Made by a program: the position numbers and the translations under genes. A DNA stretch of 64,000 nucleotides, from NCBI RefSeq assembly GCF_900142605.1, contig NZ_FRBL01000005.1, positions 558,001 through 622,000 of the forward strand, in the 5' to 3' direction. The DNA is from Chitinophaga jiangningensis. Lineage in GTDB: Bacteria; Bacteroidota; Bacteroidia; Chitinophagales; Chitinophagaceae. Shown here piece after piece: positions 10,401 through 19,604 of the stretch (position 1 is its first letter; each line of letters begins with the position of its first letter). The notes below the pieces were generated by a model. That model searched no databases and was not told the DNA's origin. It was given only the letters and a program-made list of their open reading frames with translations.

Positions 10401-12515
10401 CTGAAAAACAGTATGCCGGATTCGGCTAACATCCGCTTGTCGAACGGTAACCAGTCCATACACCTGCTCACCCAGCAGGACACAGCCACCACACCGGCTT
10501 TACAACTGAAAATACAGGACTTCCAGTTGTCCACCATCACGGCACTGGTGGCTACGGACACACTGCTGGCAAATGGCCTGCTAAATGCGGACGCCAACGT
10601 GCGTAACTGGGATAAGAGCCCGGTAATCGACGCTAAATTAAAAATCGACAGCCTGGTGGTTAAAAGCACGCCACTCGGCACCCTGGAGGCAACAGTGAAT
10701 AACCCGGCGCCCAACCAATATAAACTGGATGCAACCCTTGCCGGTACCGACAATAACATGAACGTATCCGGTACCTACGATAGCACTATCAATGCACATA
10801 TCGATATCGGCAACCTGAATATGAAAGCGCTCGAACCTTTCACGATGGGTAGCATGAGCAACATGTACGGTGCTATTTCCGGGAAGTTCGATATCACCGG
10901 AACCACGGCATCTCCCAAAATATTGGGCAATATGCATTTCAATAATGCAGGCGGGGTAGTGAGTTTCCTCGGCGCAAACCTGCACCTGCCGGATGAAGAT
11001 ATCGTGATCGATGAAAGAGGAATTGCCTTTAATAACGTGGTGATTGCCGATAGCCTGAACAATGAAATGGTGATGAATGGCCGTATCAATACCCGTGACT
11101 ATTCCCGTTTCAATTTCAATCTCAATGTGAATGCGGATAACTTCATGGCACTGGGTCCGCAACAAAACAAGGAACAGTGGATATGGGGCCCTGCCTTTAT
11201 CGATAGTAAAATACAAATCCGTGGGAACCTCGATTTACCACGTATAGACGCTACCGTGAAACTGCGGGATAAATCAAATATCACCGTTATTCTTCCGCAG
11301 GAAGAGCCCGGCGTAGCCGACAGGGAAGGGGTTGTAGAATTCGTGGATATGAGCAACCCGGTTGATTCGGCTCTGCTCAGACGACAGGATAGCATCAAAT
11401 ACCAGAACCCGCGTCTCAAAGGTATTAACTTCTCCGGCGTAGCAGAGATCACACCAGCATCTACTATAAAAATTGTGATAGATGAACAGAACGGGGACTT
11501 CGTGCAGGCTAAGGGTACTGCCAGCATCAATGCCACGCTGGACCCAAGTAGCAAAATGAGCCTCACCGGACGTTATGAAATTGAGGAAGGAAAGTATGAG
11601 ATGTCGCTCAACCAGCTCATCAAACGCTCCTTCGATATTCAGAAAGGTAGCGTAATCACCTTCAACGGTGATGCAATGAACGCCGACCTCGACATCACCG
11701 CCAAATACACCGTAAATGCACCGGCCATTGACCTGGTACAGGATCAGCTGGGCAATATGGATGCGCAAAAACGCAATACCTATAAGCAGCGTATTCCGTT
11801 TGAAGTATACCTCATGATCAAAGGCAACCTGAAAAAGCCGGACATCAGCTTCCGCCTGGATATGCCTGAAAAAGAGCGTAACGATTTCGACGGCTCTGTA
11901 TACAACCGTATCAAGCAAATCAACCAGGTACCATCTGAATTGAATAAGCAGGTAATGGGATTGCTGGTACTCGGCACCTTTATCCCGGATGATCCAATGA
12001 ATACCCTCGACAATAGCGGCGGCGGGGTAGGACAGGCTGCGCGCAACAGTGTGAGTAAAATTCTCTCTCAACAACTGAATAATTTTGCGGGCAACCTCAT
12101 CAAAGGAGTGGACCTGAATTTTGACCTGCAAAGCAAAGAAGATTACTCTACCGGCTCCGCACAGGAACAAACAAACCTGAACATTGGCGCCTCTAAAAAC
12201 CTGTTTAATGACCGCCTCACCGTTTCCGTAGGCTCCAATATCATGCTTACCGGTAACCAGCAAAATGCGAGCTCTCTGATTGGTGACATCTCGGTAGAAT
12301 ACAAACTCTCTAAAGATGGTCGCTACCGTATCAGGGTTTATCAGCGTAACGACAGCCAGTCCGTGATCGAAGGCCAGCTGGTAGAAACAGGTGTGGCATT
12401 TATGTTGGTAATGGATTACGATGAATTCAGAGAAATACTGCAACGTTCCAAATCCAAAACAGAAAAGAAAAAATTGCGTGCCGACAAGAAAAAAAATAAT
12501 GCAGAAAAGAAATAG
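7467..12515 (+). CDS. tamB: TamB-like translocation/assembly module protein (DUF490)
   Basis: Giant AsmA/TamB-type protein of 1682 aa bridging inner membrane and periplasm. It works with an Omp85-type partner in outer-membrane protein assembly or lipid transfer. A cytoplasmic leader is followed by one membrane anchor (about 15-37). A very long region of short amphipathic beta repeats follows, and a C-terminal DUF490-like domain (roughly 1200-1650) carries the LTGRYEIEEGKYEMSL and EQTNLNIGASKNLFNDRLTVS segments. The start codon is GTG. The downstream gene, a lipoprotein Omp85, overlaps its end by 17 nt, giving the tamB-tamL pair known in Bacteroidota. The C-terminus is Lys-rich. Confidence 0.93.
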   Translation: MTEPAETGEHHSRPWWKWILWIIVAVLLLPVMVLLLLQIDGVQNYLRQQGESYLQKKLNTRVKIGYLRARGWQYLELRDVFVADTTNKALFYSRSLKVHYNLLSLLNNEVKIDKLQWDSVLVNAYHLNDSTFNFQFAIDAFVSPKKTPDTLDNSSGTTLQYLLKDISLTNFTVRFDDTPGGMDAVIVWKEIHLDPDDLLVDDALYSFRNIKVDGLKGYFRQYYIPAKVTAAAPPPQPADTTAASLHLLLKKLNITNSSFLFSSDGIGINTAWKVGNLVLSNSSMDQDSAHIQVGELRIAGSSGMVMLMPGKDTTPAPVDTTSSPWKLVATTINLDKLAVRYDNGAPPPKAAGPDPDYNHMLLTNVSTKVTNVRYQPDSISAVLKSLTARDRSGFTIKKANLDVLFTPQSLVLKNFLVQTNKSILRKRITVTVPSWSDVSKDMDKIGIDAELDSVRVALGEWLGFVPDARKNKNFAPLWNKDLTLSAILKGTLGQLNIKNFYANDHGGNIIKVENGQVSHATDVDKLNANLPNLYIQSGNKPLRSWLPPGTLPDTPRLPENMLTTGSFLGGMQNMNTSLKLKSDYANAEIKARLVNIMDSVRSSYSINVPYLHVNPGKLLLDTTYGWINGKLTATGQGYTTTGMVANADAVLYDATYNGYTYHDVNVQATIDKGEFSATGESQDTSITATFAVSGALGDSTINNLKADIDLAKADLYTTNWFSDPLTLIGKLQADFPTITPRQIVGNAFLTQWQIQTADKVIPLDTVSVVARYDSLQYIDLRTPLGMINAWGQFDYRKIGTAFANVIAKPLEPADSGKIITPPPGQLLSWYGSLTWPRSLESLAPGLRVDDPLILHGHFNSDSSLLKIHADAPKIVYDSLRIDSLLITATILDTALQANAALAHLYHPTFPLHHTEIAAHADTGLVNFDMVLRDRAYKTKYKLGGLLNFLPDNVLELSLKPGLILNRQEWVVDENNIVRLKNSMPDSANIRLSNGNQSIHLLTQQDTATTPALQLKIQDFQLSTITALVATDTLLANGLLNADANVRNWDKSPVIDAKLKIDSLVVKSTPLGTLEATVNNPAPNQYKLDATLAGTDNNMNVSGTYDSTINAHIDIGNLNMKALEPFTMGSMSNMYGAISGKFDITGTTASPKILGNMHFNNAGGVVSFLGANLHLPDEDIVIDERGIAFNNVVIADSLNNEMVMNGRINTRDYSRFNFNLNVNADNFMALGPQQNKEQWIWGPAFIDSKIQIRGNLDLPRIDATVKLRDKSNITVILPQEEPGVADREGVVEFVDMSNPVDSALLRRQDSIKYQNPRLKGINFSGVAEITPASTIKIVIDEQNGDFVQAKGTASINATLDPSSKMSLTGRYEIEEGKYEMSLNQLIKRSFDIQKGSVITFNGDAMNADLDITAKYTVNAPAIDLVQDQLGNMDAQKRNTYKQRIPFEVYLMIKGNLKKPDISFRLDMPEKERNDFDGSVYNRIKQINQVPSELNKQVMGLLVLGTFIPDDPMNTLDNSGGGVGQAARNSVSKILSQQLNNFAGNLIKGVDLNFDLQSKEDYSTGSAQEQTNLNIGASKNLFNDRLTVSVGSNIMLTGNQQNASSLIGDISVEYKLSKDGRYRIRVYQRNDSQSVIEGQLVETGVAFMLVMDYDEFREILQRSKSKTEKKKLRADKKKNNAEKK

Positions 12516-15021
12516 CCATATCATCACCTGTATTTGCCTTATTGCCATCCTGGTAATAAGTGGCTGTAGCACCACGCGCACCGTTCCGGAGGGCGACAGG
12601 CTGTATACAGGCGGCAGCGCAAGCTGGAAAGGAAAGGACAAACCTAAAGACTATTCTTACCTTTCGGATGGATTGAACAGCAGGATAAGGCCTAAGCCGA
12701 ACAGGCGTTTCCTCGGGATGCCGATTAAGCTGTGGTTATACAATCTCGGAAAAGAACCCAAAGGAAAAGGCCTTAATTATCTCCTTAGAAAAAAATGGGG
12801 GGAACCTCCTGTATTGCTAAGCCAGGCCAAGCCAGAGTACACCTCCGATGTACTGGAACAATACCTGGTTGACAATGGATACTTCCAGGCCGTAGTTACT
12901 TCAGAAGTAAAGAACAAAGGTTCAAAAAAAGCCTCTATAATATATACCGCAGAACCGCATCACCGGTATACCATCAAAAAGGTAACCTTCATTACAGATA
13001 GTTCGCATATCGGTAAAAGCATTGCGGCTACTGCCGGAGAAAGTTCCCTGATCCCCGGAAAGCCTTATTCACTCGATTCCATCAAGGCTGAACGGAATCG
13101 CATACACGCTATTTTAAAAGAGCAGGGCTACTATTATTTCACGCCTGATTACCTGATTGTACAGGCGGATAGTACGGAAAACGGAAAAGTAGACCTCTAT
13201 GTAAAAGTAAAAAACACAACTCCAATAACAGCACTACGGCCATATAAGATACATGATGTTATCCTGTATCCCGATTATAGCCTGGAAAACGATTCTACCG
13301 CCACCACCGGCACTCCCGTTAACTATAAAGGCATTTATGTGATTGATAGTGCCAAACGCTTTAAGCCATTTGTGTTCGACAAGTCAGTGTTCCTCCGCCC
13401 GGACAGTATTTACAGGCTTAGTTCGCACGACATCACACTGCAAAGGCTGATTAACCTGGGTGTATTCAAGTTTGTAAAAGGACAGTTCAGGGTAGTGCGT
13501 GATACTTCCAGGCATAACTTTGAAATGGGCAACCCGAATGCACCGGCCAATCCTGATGGCACCATACGCGACAGCAGCAGCCGCAATTACGGTAACCAGC
13601 TGACTTACGGTGATACCACCGGAAGAAGAAGAGGGGACAGTACTTCCGCCAACAGAAGGGACACCAGTGGCCGTGGCTTCTACAATACTTATGGTGGCTA
13701 CTATGCTACCTCTGCAGACACCGGTTATCTGGACGCAAGATTTTACCTGACGCCGTATCAGCGCCGCTCCCTGCAAACGGAGTTGCGTGGTACATCCAAA
13801 TCTAATGGTTTTGTTGGTTCACAGATATCAGTAACCGCTAAAAACAGGAACTGGCTGCATGCTGCCAACCTGCTGGAAATAGGCATCAGCGGCGGTATGG
13901 AATGGCAAACCGGTAACAAAAGTTCTGGTGGGTCAAACTCATATTCGCTGGGGGCAGAAGTTGCGGTAACTATCCCGCGTTTCTGGACGCCTTTCGGGCT
14001 TAACCTGCGTACGCCATATGTGCCGCGTACACGCATAAGTGCCAGTTACGATTTATATAGCCGCTCGGACATGTATAACCTGAACGCCTATACGGTGCAG
14101 TTACAATATCTCTGGCAACGTACGCCTTATCTGTCGCACTCTTTTGCGCCGGTAGCGATTACCTATGTTTTGCCAACTAAAACAACACCAGCGTACGACA
14201 GTATTCTGGCCAATGATCCCAGTCAACGTGCCGCTATTTCCAAGCAATTTATTTTAGGTGGAAATTATACGATCACTTTCAACAACCAGGCGCCTAACAG
14301 GGTGCATAGTTTTTATGCCAGTGCGAACCTGGATGTATCAGGCAACATTGCAGGCCTGATCATTCCCAAGTCGGGCGACACCACTAAAAATATCTTCAAA
14401 AACCCATTCGCGCAATACGAGCGTATAACCCTGGAAGGCCGCTACTATTGGCAGCTTGGAAAGGGCAAGCAGTGGATTAATCGCTTATACATGGGTTATG
14501 GTATTCCATATGGTAACAGCATTACCGGTATCAGTAACTCACTGCCGTTTGTAAAACAGTATTTCACCGGTGGTAGCAGCAGTATCCGTGCATTCCGTGC
14601 ACGCACGCTCGGACCGGGCTCTTATCATAATCCGCAGGTAGATTCCTCCTCCTTGCTAGCCAATGAAGCAGGAGATATTAAACTGGAATTTAACTCGGAA
14701 GTACGTTTACACATCGCCAGTGTTTTCAATTTTGCTGCGTTTGTAGATGCGGGTAATATCTGGTTACAGAGAGAAGAACCGCTGAAGCCTGGCGCTCAGT
14801 TTAAACTGAAAACTTTCTACAAGGATATAGCCGTTGGTGCCGGTGCCGGTATCAGGATCGATGCCTCTATTGTGGTGGTACGCTTTGATCTCGCATTTCC
14901 GCTGCGCATACCATATAACCCCGAAGGAGAGCGGTGGGTATTTGATAAAATTAACTTCGGAGATCCTGAGTGGAGAAAGAAAAATTTAATCCTGAATATC
15001 GCAATCGGATATCCTTTCTAA
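12499..15021 (+). CDS. tamL: TamL: lipoprotein Omp85/BamA-family outer-membrane assembly protein
   Basis: 840-aa outer-membrane barrel partner of TamB. The start at 12499 yields a lipoprotein signal peptide with lipobox ISGC (Cys23), the mark that separates TamL from the TamA of Proteobacteria. It continues with POTRA-like regions (about 100-280), a Ser/Gly/Arg-rich linker near 350-410 and a C-terminal 16-stranded barrel domain of the surface-antigen type. The barrel part includes a GGSSSIRAFRAR segment (the conserved GGxxxxRGF-like motif of Omp85 barrels) and ends in ...AIGYPF. Its start lies inside the last 17 nt of tamB, indicating translational coupling. The open frame extends upstream to 12421, but that stretch runs inside tamB and lacks a signal peptide. 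Confidence 0.9.
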   Translation: MQKRNSHIITCICLIAILVISGCSTTRTVPEGDRLYTGGSASWKGKDKPKDYSYLSDGLNSRIRPKPNRRFLGMPIKLWLYNLGKEPKGKGLNYLLRKKWGEPPVLLSQAKPEYTSDVLEQYLVDNGYFQAVVTSEVKNKGSKKASIIYTAEPHHRYTIKKVTFITDSSHIGKSIAATAGESSLIPGKPYSLDSIKAERNRIHAILKEQGYYYFTPDYLIVQADSTENGKVDLYVKVKNTTPITALRPYKIHDVILYPDYSLENDSTATTGTPVNYKGIYVIDSAKRFKPFVFDKSVFLRPDSIYRLSSHDITLQRLINLGVFKFVKGQFRVVRDTSRHNFEMGNPNAPANPDGTIRDSSSRNYGNQLTYGDTTGRRRGDSTSANRRDTSGRGFYNTYGGYYATSADTGYLDARFYLTPYQRRSLQTELRGTSKSNGFVGSQISVTAKNRNWLHAANLLEIGISGGMEWQTGNKSSGGSNSYSLGAEVAVTIPRFWTPFGLNLRTPYVPRTRISASYDLYSRSDMYNLNAYTVQLQYLWQRTPYLSHSFAPVAITYVLPTKTTPAYDSILANDPSQRAAISKQFILGGNYTITFNNQAPNRVHSFYASANLDVSGNIAGLIIPKSGDTTKNIFKNPFAQYERITLEGRYYWQLGKGKQWINRLYMGYGIPYGNSITGISNSLPFVKQYFTGGSSSIRAFRARTLGPGSYHNPQVDSSSLLANEAGDIKLEFNSEVRLHIASVFNFAAFVDAGNIWLQREEPLKPGAQFKLKTFYKDIAVGAGAGIRIDASIVVVRFDLAFPLRIPYNPEGERWVFDKINFGDPEWRKKNLILNIAIGYPF

Positions 15022-15028
15022 TATTTAG

Positions 15029-15068
15029 CGTGTATTCGTTAGCGTTATATAACGCTAACGAATACACG
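15029..15068. terminator. 40-bp perfect palindrome between convergent tamL and pyruvate oxidase genes
   Basis: Positions 15029-15048 are exactly complementary to 15049-15068 (each half begins CGTGTATTCG on its own strand). It begins 8 nt after the tamL stop and ends 10 nt before the stop of the opposite gene. There is no long T-run on either side, so as an intrinsic terminator it is atypical. A bidirectional terminator or mRNA 3'-end stabiliser is the likely role. Confidence 0.6.
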
Positions 15069-15078
15069 TCGCATGAAT

Positions 15079-16815
15079 TTATAACACGTCTTTCAGGTGT
15101 TTATAGTTAGATTTTACAGCATCGAAAACATCTTCGTATCTGCCACTCAGAATTAGTTTTCCCATCCAGAGTGCGAATCCTTTCATTTGTCCGAACTCCA
15201 CTTTTGGCGGCATCGCCAGTGAGCTGGGGTTAGTGAATACATTCACCAGTACCGGCCCTTTAGTATTAATCACACTGGTGAAAACCTGTTCCGCTTCTTC
15301 CGGCTTATGTATGGAAAATGCATGGAAGCCCATAGCAGTGGCCACAGCTGCAAAGTCAGGGTTGATCATATCTGTTTGCCAGTCTGGGAGGCCGGCTACT
15401 TCCATTTCCAGTTTTACCATTCCCAATGAGCGATTATTAAACACGATTACTTTTACGGGAAGGTTGTATTGTTTAATGGTCATCAGGTCGCCCAGCGTCA
15501 TGGTGATACCACCATCCCCGCAGAGCGCATATACTTCGCGGCCGGGAGCAGCCAGCGCGGCGCCGAGTGCCTGGGGCAGTGCATTTGCCATGGAGCCGTG
15601 GTTAAACGACCCTAACAGCACACGTTCGCCTGTAGCGTGAAGATAACGGGCAGCCCAAACGTTCGTCATCCCGGTATCAACCGTGAAAATAGCGTTGGCA
15701 GCGGCCTTCTGGTCAATTAATGTGGCGATATATTCAGGACTGATGGCTTCTTCCTTGCCCAGGTCCGTCACATAAGTCTGCAGCTTCTTTTCTACTTCCT
15801 GGTGGAATTCGCGCATGGCATCCAGGAACTCCCTGTCTGCTTTTTCTTTCAGCATCGGTAGCAGTGCAGTCAATGTGTCCTTAATATCTCCACACAGGCC
15901 CAGTTCCAGGTCAGCGCGGCGTCCCAGTCGCTCGGGCTGTAAATCGATCTGCACTAATTTTTTATTATCCGGGATGAAAGGTGTGTAGGGGAAGTCGGTG
16001 CCGAGCAGCAGCACCACATCCGCTTCATGCATGCTTTTGTAGGCGGAAGCAATTCCCAGCAACCCCGTCATACCCACTTCATTCGGGTTGTTATACTGAA
16101 TACCCATTTTAGCGCGGAAAGAGTAGGCAACAGGGGCTTTCAGCACATTGGACAGCTGTACTACTTCATCGTGTGCTGCGCTGGCGCCAATACCGCAGTA
16201 AATGGCAATTTTCCCTGCGTTATCCAATATCTCTTTTAAAGATTTTAACTCCTCATCAGCCGGGCGAATAACAGGTTTAGGATGGTATAACCTCTTGGAG
16301 GTAGTGATATCGGCTGCATCAGCGGCAGCTACGTCGCCGGGGATACCGAGTACGGCTACCCCTTTTCTGTGTACCGCATGTTGCAGGGCTGCCTGTAACA
16401 TGCGCGGCGCCTGTTCCGGGGTGGCGGCTACCTGGTTGTAGCAGCTGCAATCGTCAAAAAGTTTAATGGTATTGGTTTCCTGGAAGTAGGCACTTCCAAA
16501 TTCGGTGGTGGCACAGGTCGATGCTAAAGCAATCACCGGTGCACCGGAGCGGTGGGCGTCATACAGGCCATTGATCAGGTGCACATGTCCGGGGCCACTG
16601 CTCCCGGCACAACAGCCGATTCCCAGCAATTGCGCGTCAGCACCGGCGGCATAGGCGCCTGCTTCCTCATGCCGCACATGGATCCATTTAATGCGTCCAT
16701 CGCGGCGCACGGCATCGTTGATATGATTCAGGCTATCGCCCGTTACTGCATAAATTCGTTGTACGCCGGCATTTGCCAGCATGTCTACTATCTGGTCGGC
16801 AACTAATTTTCCCAT
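15079..16815 (-). CDS. poxB: Thiamine-diphosphate-dependent pyruvate oxidase / pyruvate dehydrogenase (quinone)
   Basis: 578-aa enzyme of the acetolactate synthase/pyruvate oxidase superfamily. It has an N-terminal TPP-binding domain with the catalytic Glu in HVRHEEAGAYAA (near 50), a central domain (about 190-320), and a C-terminal TPP-Mg domain with GDGGITMTLGDL (near 430) and the downstream NN pair in IVFNNRSLG. Length and sequence resemble PoxB, which oxidises pyruvate to acetate and CO2 and passes electrons to quinone at the membrane. The extreme C-terminus lacks an obvious amphipathic membrane helix, so a soluble relative is possible. Monocistronic, convergent with tamL. Confidence 0.85.
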   Translation of the reverse strand: MGKLVADQIVDMLANAGVQRIYAVTGDSLNHINDAVRRDGRIKWIHVRHEEAGAYAAGADAQLLGIGCCAGSSGPGHVHLINGLYDAHRSGAPVIALASTCATTEFGSAYFQETNTIKLFDDCSCYNQVAATPEQAPRMLQAALQHAVHRKGVAVLGIPGDVAAADAADITTSKRLYHPKPVIRPADEELKSLKEILDNAGKIAIYCGIGASAAHDEVVQLSNVLKAPVAYSFRAKMGIQYNNPNEVGMTGLLGIASAYKSMHEADVVLLLGTDFPYTPFIPDNKKLVQIDLQPERLGRRADLELGLCGDIKDTLTALLPMLKEKADREFLDAMREFHQEVEKKLQTYVTDLGKEEAISPEYIATLIDQKAAANAIFTVDTGMTNVWAARYLHATGERVLLGSFNHGSMANALPQALGAALAAPGREVYALCGDGGITMTLGDLMTIKQYNLPVKVIVFNNRSLGMVKLEMEVAGLPDWQTDMINPDFAAVATAMGFHAFSIHKPEEAEQVFTSVINTKGPVLVNVFTNPSSLAMPPKVEFGQMKGFALWMGKLILSGRYEDVFDAVKSNYKHLKDVL

Positions 16816-16952
16816 ATAATTGAAGGTTTTACGGATTGGATTCCTTTCATTATGGAAAACGCCAGGCCGGCCGCATTGTTCGACCCGGGTTTATTATCAG
16901 AACATTACTTTTTTTTATTATTTTTATCCGGCGAAAACCTTAATCATATTGC

Positions 16953-17327
16953 ATGTTCACTACGATAAAACAAGTTCCGTTTATTGCTATCGGTATAATG
17001 CTTTGCTGCACGGCCTGTAGCAAAAAGGTTACGCAATCGGGAAAGGCATCTTACTATGCCGATAAATTTGATGGGCGTAAAACCGCGAGTGGTGAAACCT
17101 TTCATCAGAACGCCATGACGGCTGCTCACCCCAGCCTCCCCTTCGGCACCCGCTTAAAGGTGACCAACCTGGCGAATGGAAAAACCGTGAAGGTTCGCGT
17201 AAACGACCGAGGACCATTTGCAAAAGGCCGCATCATCGATCTTTCCAAAAAAGCCGCGAAGAAGCTGGGTATGATCAGCACCGGTGTTGCCACCGTTGAA
17301 ATCAAATACAAAAAGAAAAAGAACTAA
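16953..17327 (+). CDS. rlpA: RlpA-like septal ring lipoprotein / endolytic transglycosylase
   Basis: 124 aa. Signal peptide with lipobox CTAC (Cys22), then a double-psi beta-barrel that fills the rest. GKASYYADKFDGRKTASGE, HPSLPFGTRLKVTN and VNDRGPF...GRIIDLS are the family hallmarks; the Asp in NDRGPF and the preceding His belong to the active site in lytic RlpA proteins. This short form lacks the C-terminal SPOR domain of the E. coli protein. It probably trims denuded glycan strands in the periplasm. It ends 3 nt before the stop codon of the opposite gene. Confidence 0.88.
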   Translation: MFTTIKQVPFIAIGIMLCCTACSKKVTQSGKASYYADKFDGRKTASGETFHQNAMTAAHPSLPFGTRLKVTNLANGKTVKVRVNDRGPFAKGRIIDLSKKAAKKLGMISTGVATVEIKYKKKKN

Positions 17328-17330
17328 TTC

Positions 17331-17885
17331 CTACAGGGCATGTGCGCCTTCTGCTATCTCTTCCAGCATTTTATCACAGAAGGCAGGCAAATCTTTAGGC
17401 GTACGACTGGTAACGAGGCCGTTATCCGTCACCACCTCGGAATCTTCCCAGTTAGCACCCGCATTTTCCAGATCAGTTTTCAGTGAAGGGTAGGAGGTCA
17501 TTCGGCGCCCCTGGATTTCCCCGGTTTCGATTAACGTCCACGGGCCATGGCAGATAGCCGCCACCGGCTTACCACTGGTCATGAAATCCTTCACAAACTT
17601 GACGGCTTCCTTGTTAATCCGCAGCTGATCGGGATTCAGCACACCTCCGGGTAATACCAGCGCATCGTAATCCTGTGAATTGCTGCTACTCAGCGTTTTA
17701 TCCACCTTATAATCCTTGCCCCAGTCTTTTTCAGCCCAGGCTCTTACTTTTTCTTTTTCCGGAGAAACAATTTCTACCGTAGCACCTGCATTTTTCAGTG
17801 CTTCCAACGGCTTTGTAAGTTCCACTTCCTCAAAGCCATTTGCCACCAGGATGGCAACTTTCTTATTTCTTAATTCAGTAGCCAT
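17331..17885 (-). CDS. DJ-1/PfpI family protein (type 1 glutamine amidotransferase-like)
   Basis: 184 aa with the class I amidotransferase-like fold. The nucleophile elbow is AAICHGPW with the catalytic Cys and adjacent His; the Glu of FEEVELT near 20 completes the PfpI-type site. Members act as stress-associated deglycases or cysteine peptidases; the exact activity is not readable here. The frame stays open up to 17960, but ATG 17885 (MATELRNKKVAIL) matches the family N-terminus. Convergent with rlpA, stop codons 3 nt apart. Confidence 0.88.
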   Translation of the reverse strand: MATELRNKKVAILVANGFEEVELTKPLEALKNAGATVEIVSPEKEKVRAWAEKDWGKDYKVDKTLSSSNSQDYDALVLPGGVLNPDQLRINKEAVKFVKDFMTSGKPVAAICHGPWTLIETGEIQGRRMTSYPSLKTDLENAGANWEDSEVVTDNGLVTSRTPKDLPAFCDKMLEEIAEGAHAL

Positions 17886-18095
17886 AACTTTTAAGTTTTT
17901 GAATTTTTCCCGCAAAAACAATCCCATCTCCCCAAATGCAACAGGAGAGCGGACTTTCACTACGGCTGTGCTGTATAGCTAACTACCCAATCCGTTGCAT
18001 GCCTGCATTTTCTCATTCCATTGTAATTTTTGATGAGTGAAATTGCATTTAGTACTTTGAGCGCTTTTATTTGCTGTATATCAATCGAAAGAACA

Positions 18096-19352
18096 ATGAA
18101 AAAGAATTGGTTACTGCTGGCACTGCTCATTGCGGCTGCAGCCCCTGGTGCTTATGCACAAACTCCACAGGCCGACTTACCTGGCTTTACAGCCTACGCC
18201 GATCCGGAAGAAGAACATGTGAAAATCAGTCAGCGCAATGGCGTGGTAGGCTGGACCGATAAAGAAAATACCGTTAATTTTTATTTTCATGTGGCCACTC
18301 CCGGTACCCTCAAAGTAGCGCTGACAGCCAAGGCTGACGGGGAAAGTAAAATTGGTGTGAAAGTAAACGGAGTAGAAAAAACTGTTACGGTAAATAACAG
18401 TAGCGACTATACGAAGATTCCCGCACTGGAAACAAAGATCAAAACCCCTGGCTTCTACTGTGTATCGCTGCGGGGTATTGAGAAAAAAGGGAGTGTTTAT
18501 GCAGATGTGAAGTCCGTGAATCTGGAAGGCACCGCAGTAAAAGACATTCAATTTAATCCGAAACCATGGCGCAGAGCGGCTTCCGTACATCTTGGCTATC
18601 CTGTGCCTGCTGGTAAAAACGTAGAGTGGTTTTATGGAGAGATTAAAGTGCCCGAAGGAGAAGATAAACTCGGCACCTACTTCATGTCCTGCGGTTTCCA
18701 CAGAGGCTATTTCGGTATGCAGGTGAACTCGCCCACCGAAAGAAGAATTATTTTCTCCGTATGGGATGCCGGTGGTGAACCGGAATCCAGGGATAAAGTA
18801 AAGTATGAAGACCAGGTGGTGCTCCTCGCCAAAGGTGACAGCGTTGATGCCAGCGGCTTCGGCGGCGAAGGTACCGGCGGCCATAGCCACTGGGTGTACA
18901 ACTGGAAAGCCGGCGATACTTACCGCTTCCTCATGCACAGCGTACCGGAAGGCACACATACTACCTATACCGCTTACTTCTACGTGCCGGAGCACAGGGA
19001 GTGGAAGCTCATCGCCAGCTTCAGAGCACCTAAAGACGGTAAATATATGGGGCACCTGTATTCCTTCCTGGAAAACTTCTCTTTTGAAAACGGGCACCTC
19101 GGCCGTAAGGGCTACTTTGGCAATCACTGGATCAAAACAGATACCGGCGAATGGATCGAACTCACCCAGGCTAAATTTACCAACGACGCTACTGCTAAAG
19201 CCAAAGATCGTATAGACTTCGGCGGTGGTTCGGAAAATGGCTGGTTCTATCTCTGGAACAGTGGTTTTAAGCCTGCCAATGCACAGTATGGAGATATGTT
19301 CACCAGACCCGCTACTGGCCAGCAGCCGGATATTCATCTTCCTAAATTCTAA
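18096..19352 (+). CDS. Secreted DUF3472 protein with N-terminal DUF5077-like domain
   Basis: 418 aa. The start at 18096 gives a signal peptide cleaved after AYA (MKKNWLLLALL...AYAQ). Residues about 30-160 form a beta-rich module of the DUF5077 type, thought to bind carbohydrate. About 170-410 is the DUF3472 domain with conserved WFYGEIKVPEGED, GGEGTGGHSHW and GNHWIKTDTGEW segments. Such proteins are frequent in polysaccharide-degrading Bacteroidota; a role in surface glycan binding or cleavage is inferred, not shown. Single gene followed by a terminator. Confidence 0.78.
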   Translation: MKKNWLLLALLIAAAAPGAYAQTPQADLPGFTAYADPEEEHVKISQRNGVVGWTDKENTVNFYFHVATPGTLKVALTAKADGESKIGVKVNGVEKTVTVNNSSDYTKIPALETKIKTPGFYCVSLRGIEKKGSVYADVKSVNLEGTAVKDIQFNPKPWRRAASVHLGYPVPAGKNVEWFYGEIKVPEGEDKLGTYFMSCGFHRGYFGMQVNSPTERRIIFSVWDAGGEPESRDKVKYEDQVVLLAKGDSVDASGFGGEGTGGHSHWVYNWKAGDTYRFLMHSVPEGTHTTYTAYFYVPEHREWKLIASFRAPKDGKYMGHLYSFLENFSFENGHLGRKGYFGNHWIKTDTGEWIELTQAKFTNDATAKAKDRIDFGGGSENGWFYLWNSGFKPANAQYGDMFTRPATGQQPDIHLPKF

Positions 19353-19414
19353 TGTTTATAAACGTATAACCTGGCCGCAGGCATTAAAGCAATGCCCGCG
19401 GCCATCTTCAGGCT

Positions 19415-19446
19415 CCCCGTCCGGTAATACAGACGGGGATTTTTTA
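19415..19446 (+). terminator. Rho-independent terminator after DUF3472 gene
   Basis: 7-bp perfect stem CCCCGTC/GACGGGG (19415-19421 with 19432-19438), 10-nt loop, followed by ATTTTTTAA. Confidence 0.85.
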
Positions 19447-19604
19447 ACAGAATTATTCTAGTTAGTCTATAGGCTTACAAGGAGCAGGTTATTTTTTGGA
19501 AGACCCTTTCTTGGTTTGATTTTTCGGAATAAATTATCAACAAAACAAAATCTTAATTTAGGCGTAGATTTTGGATCTTCCACCAATAAACACGGCAATT
19601 GAAG

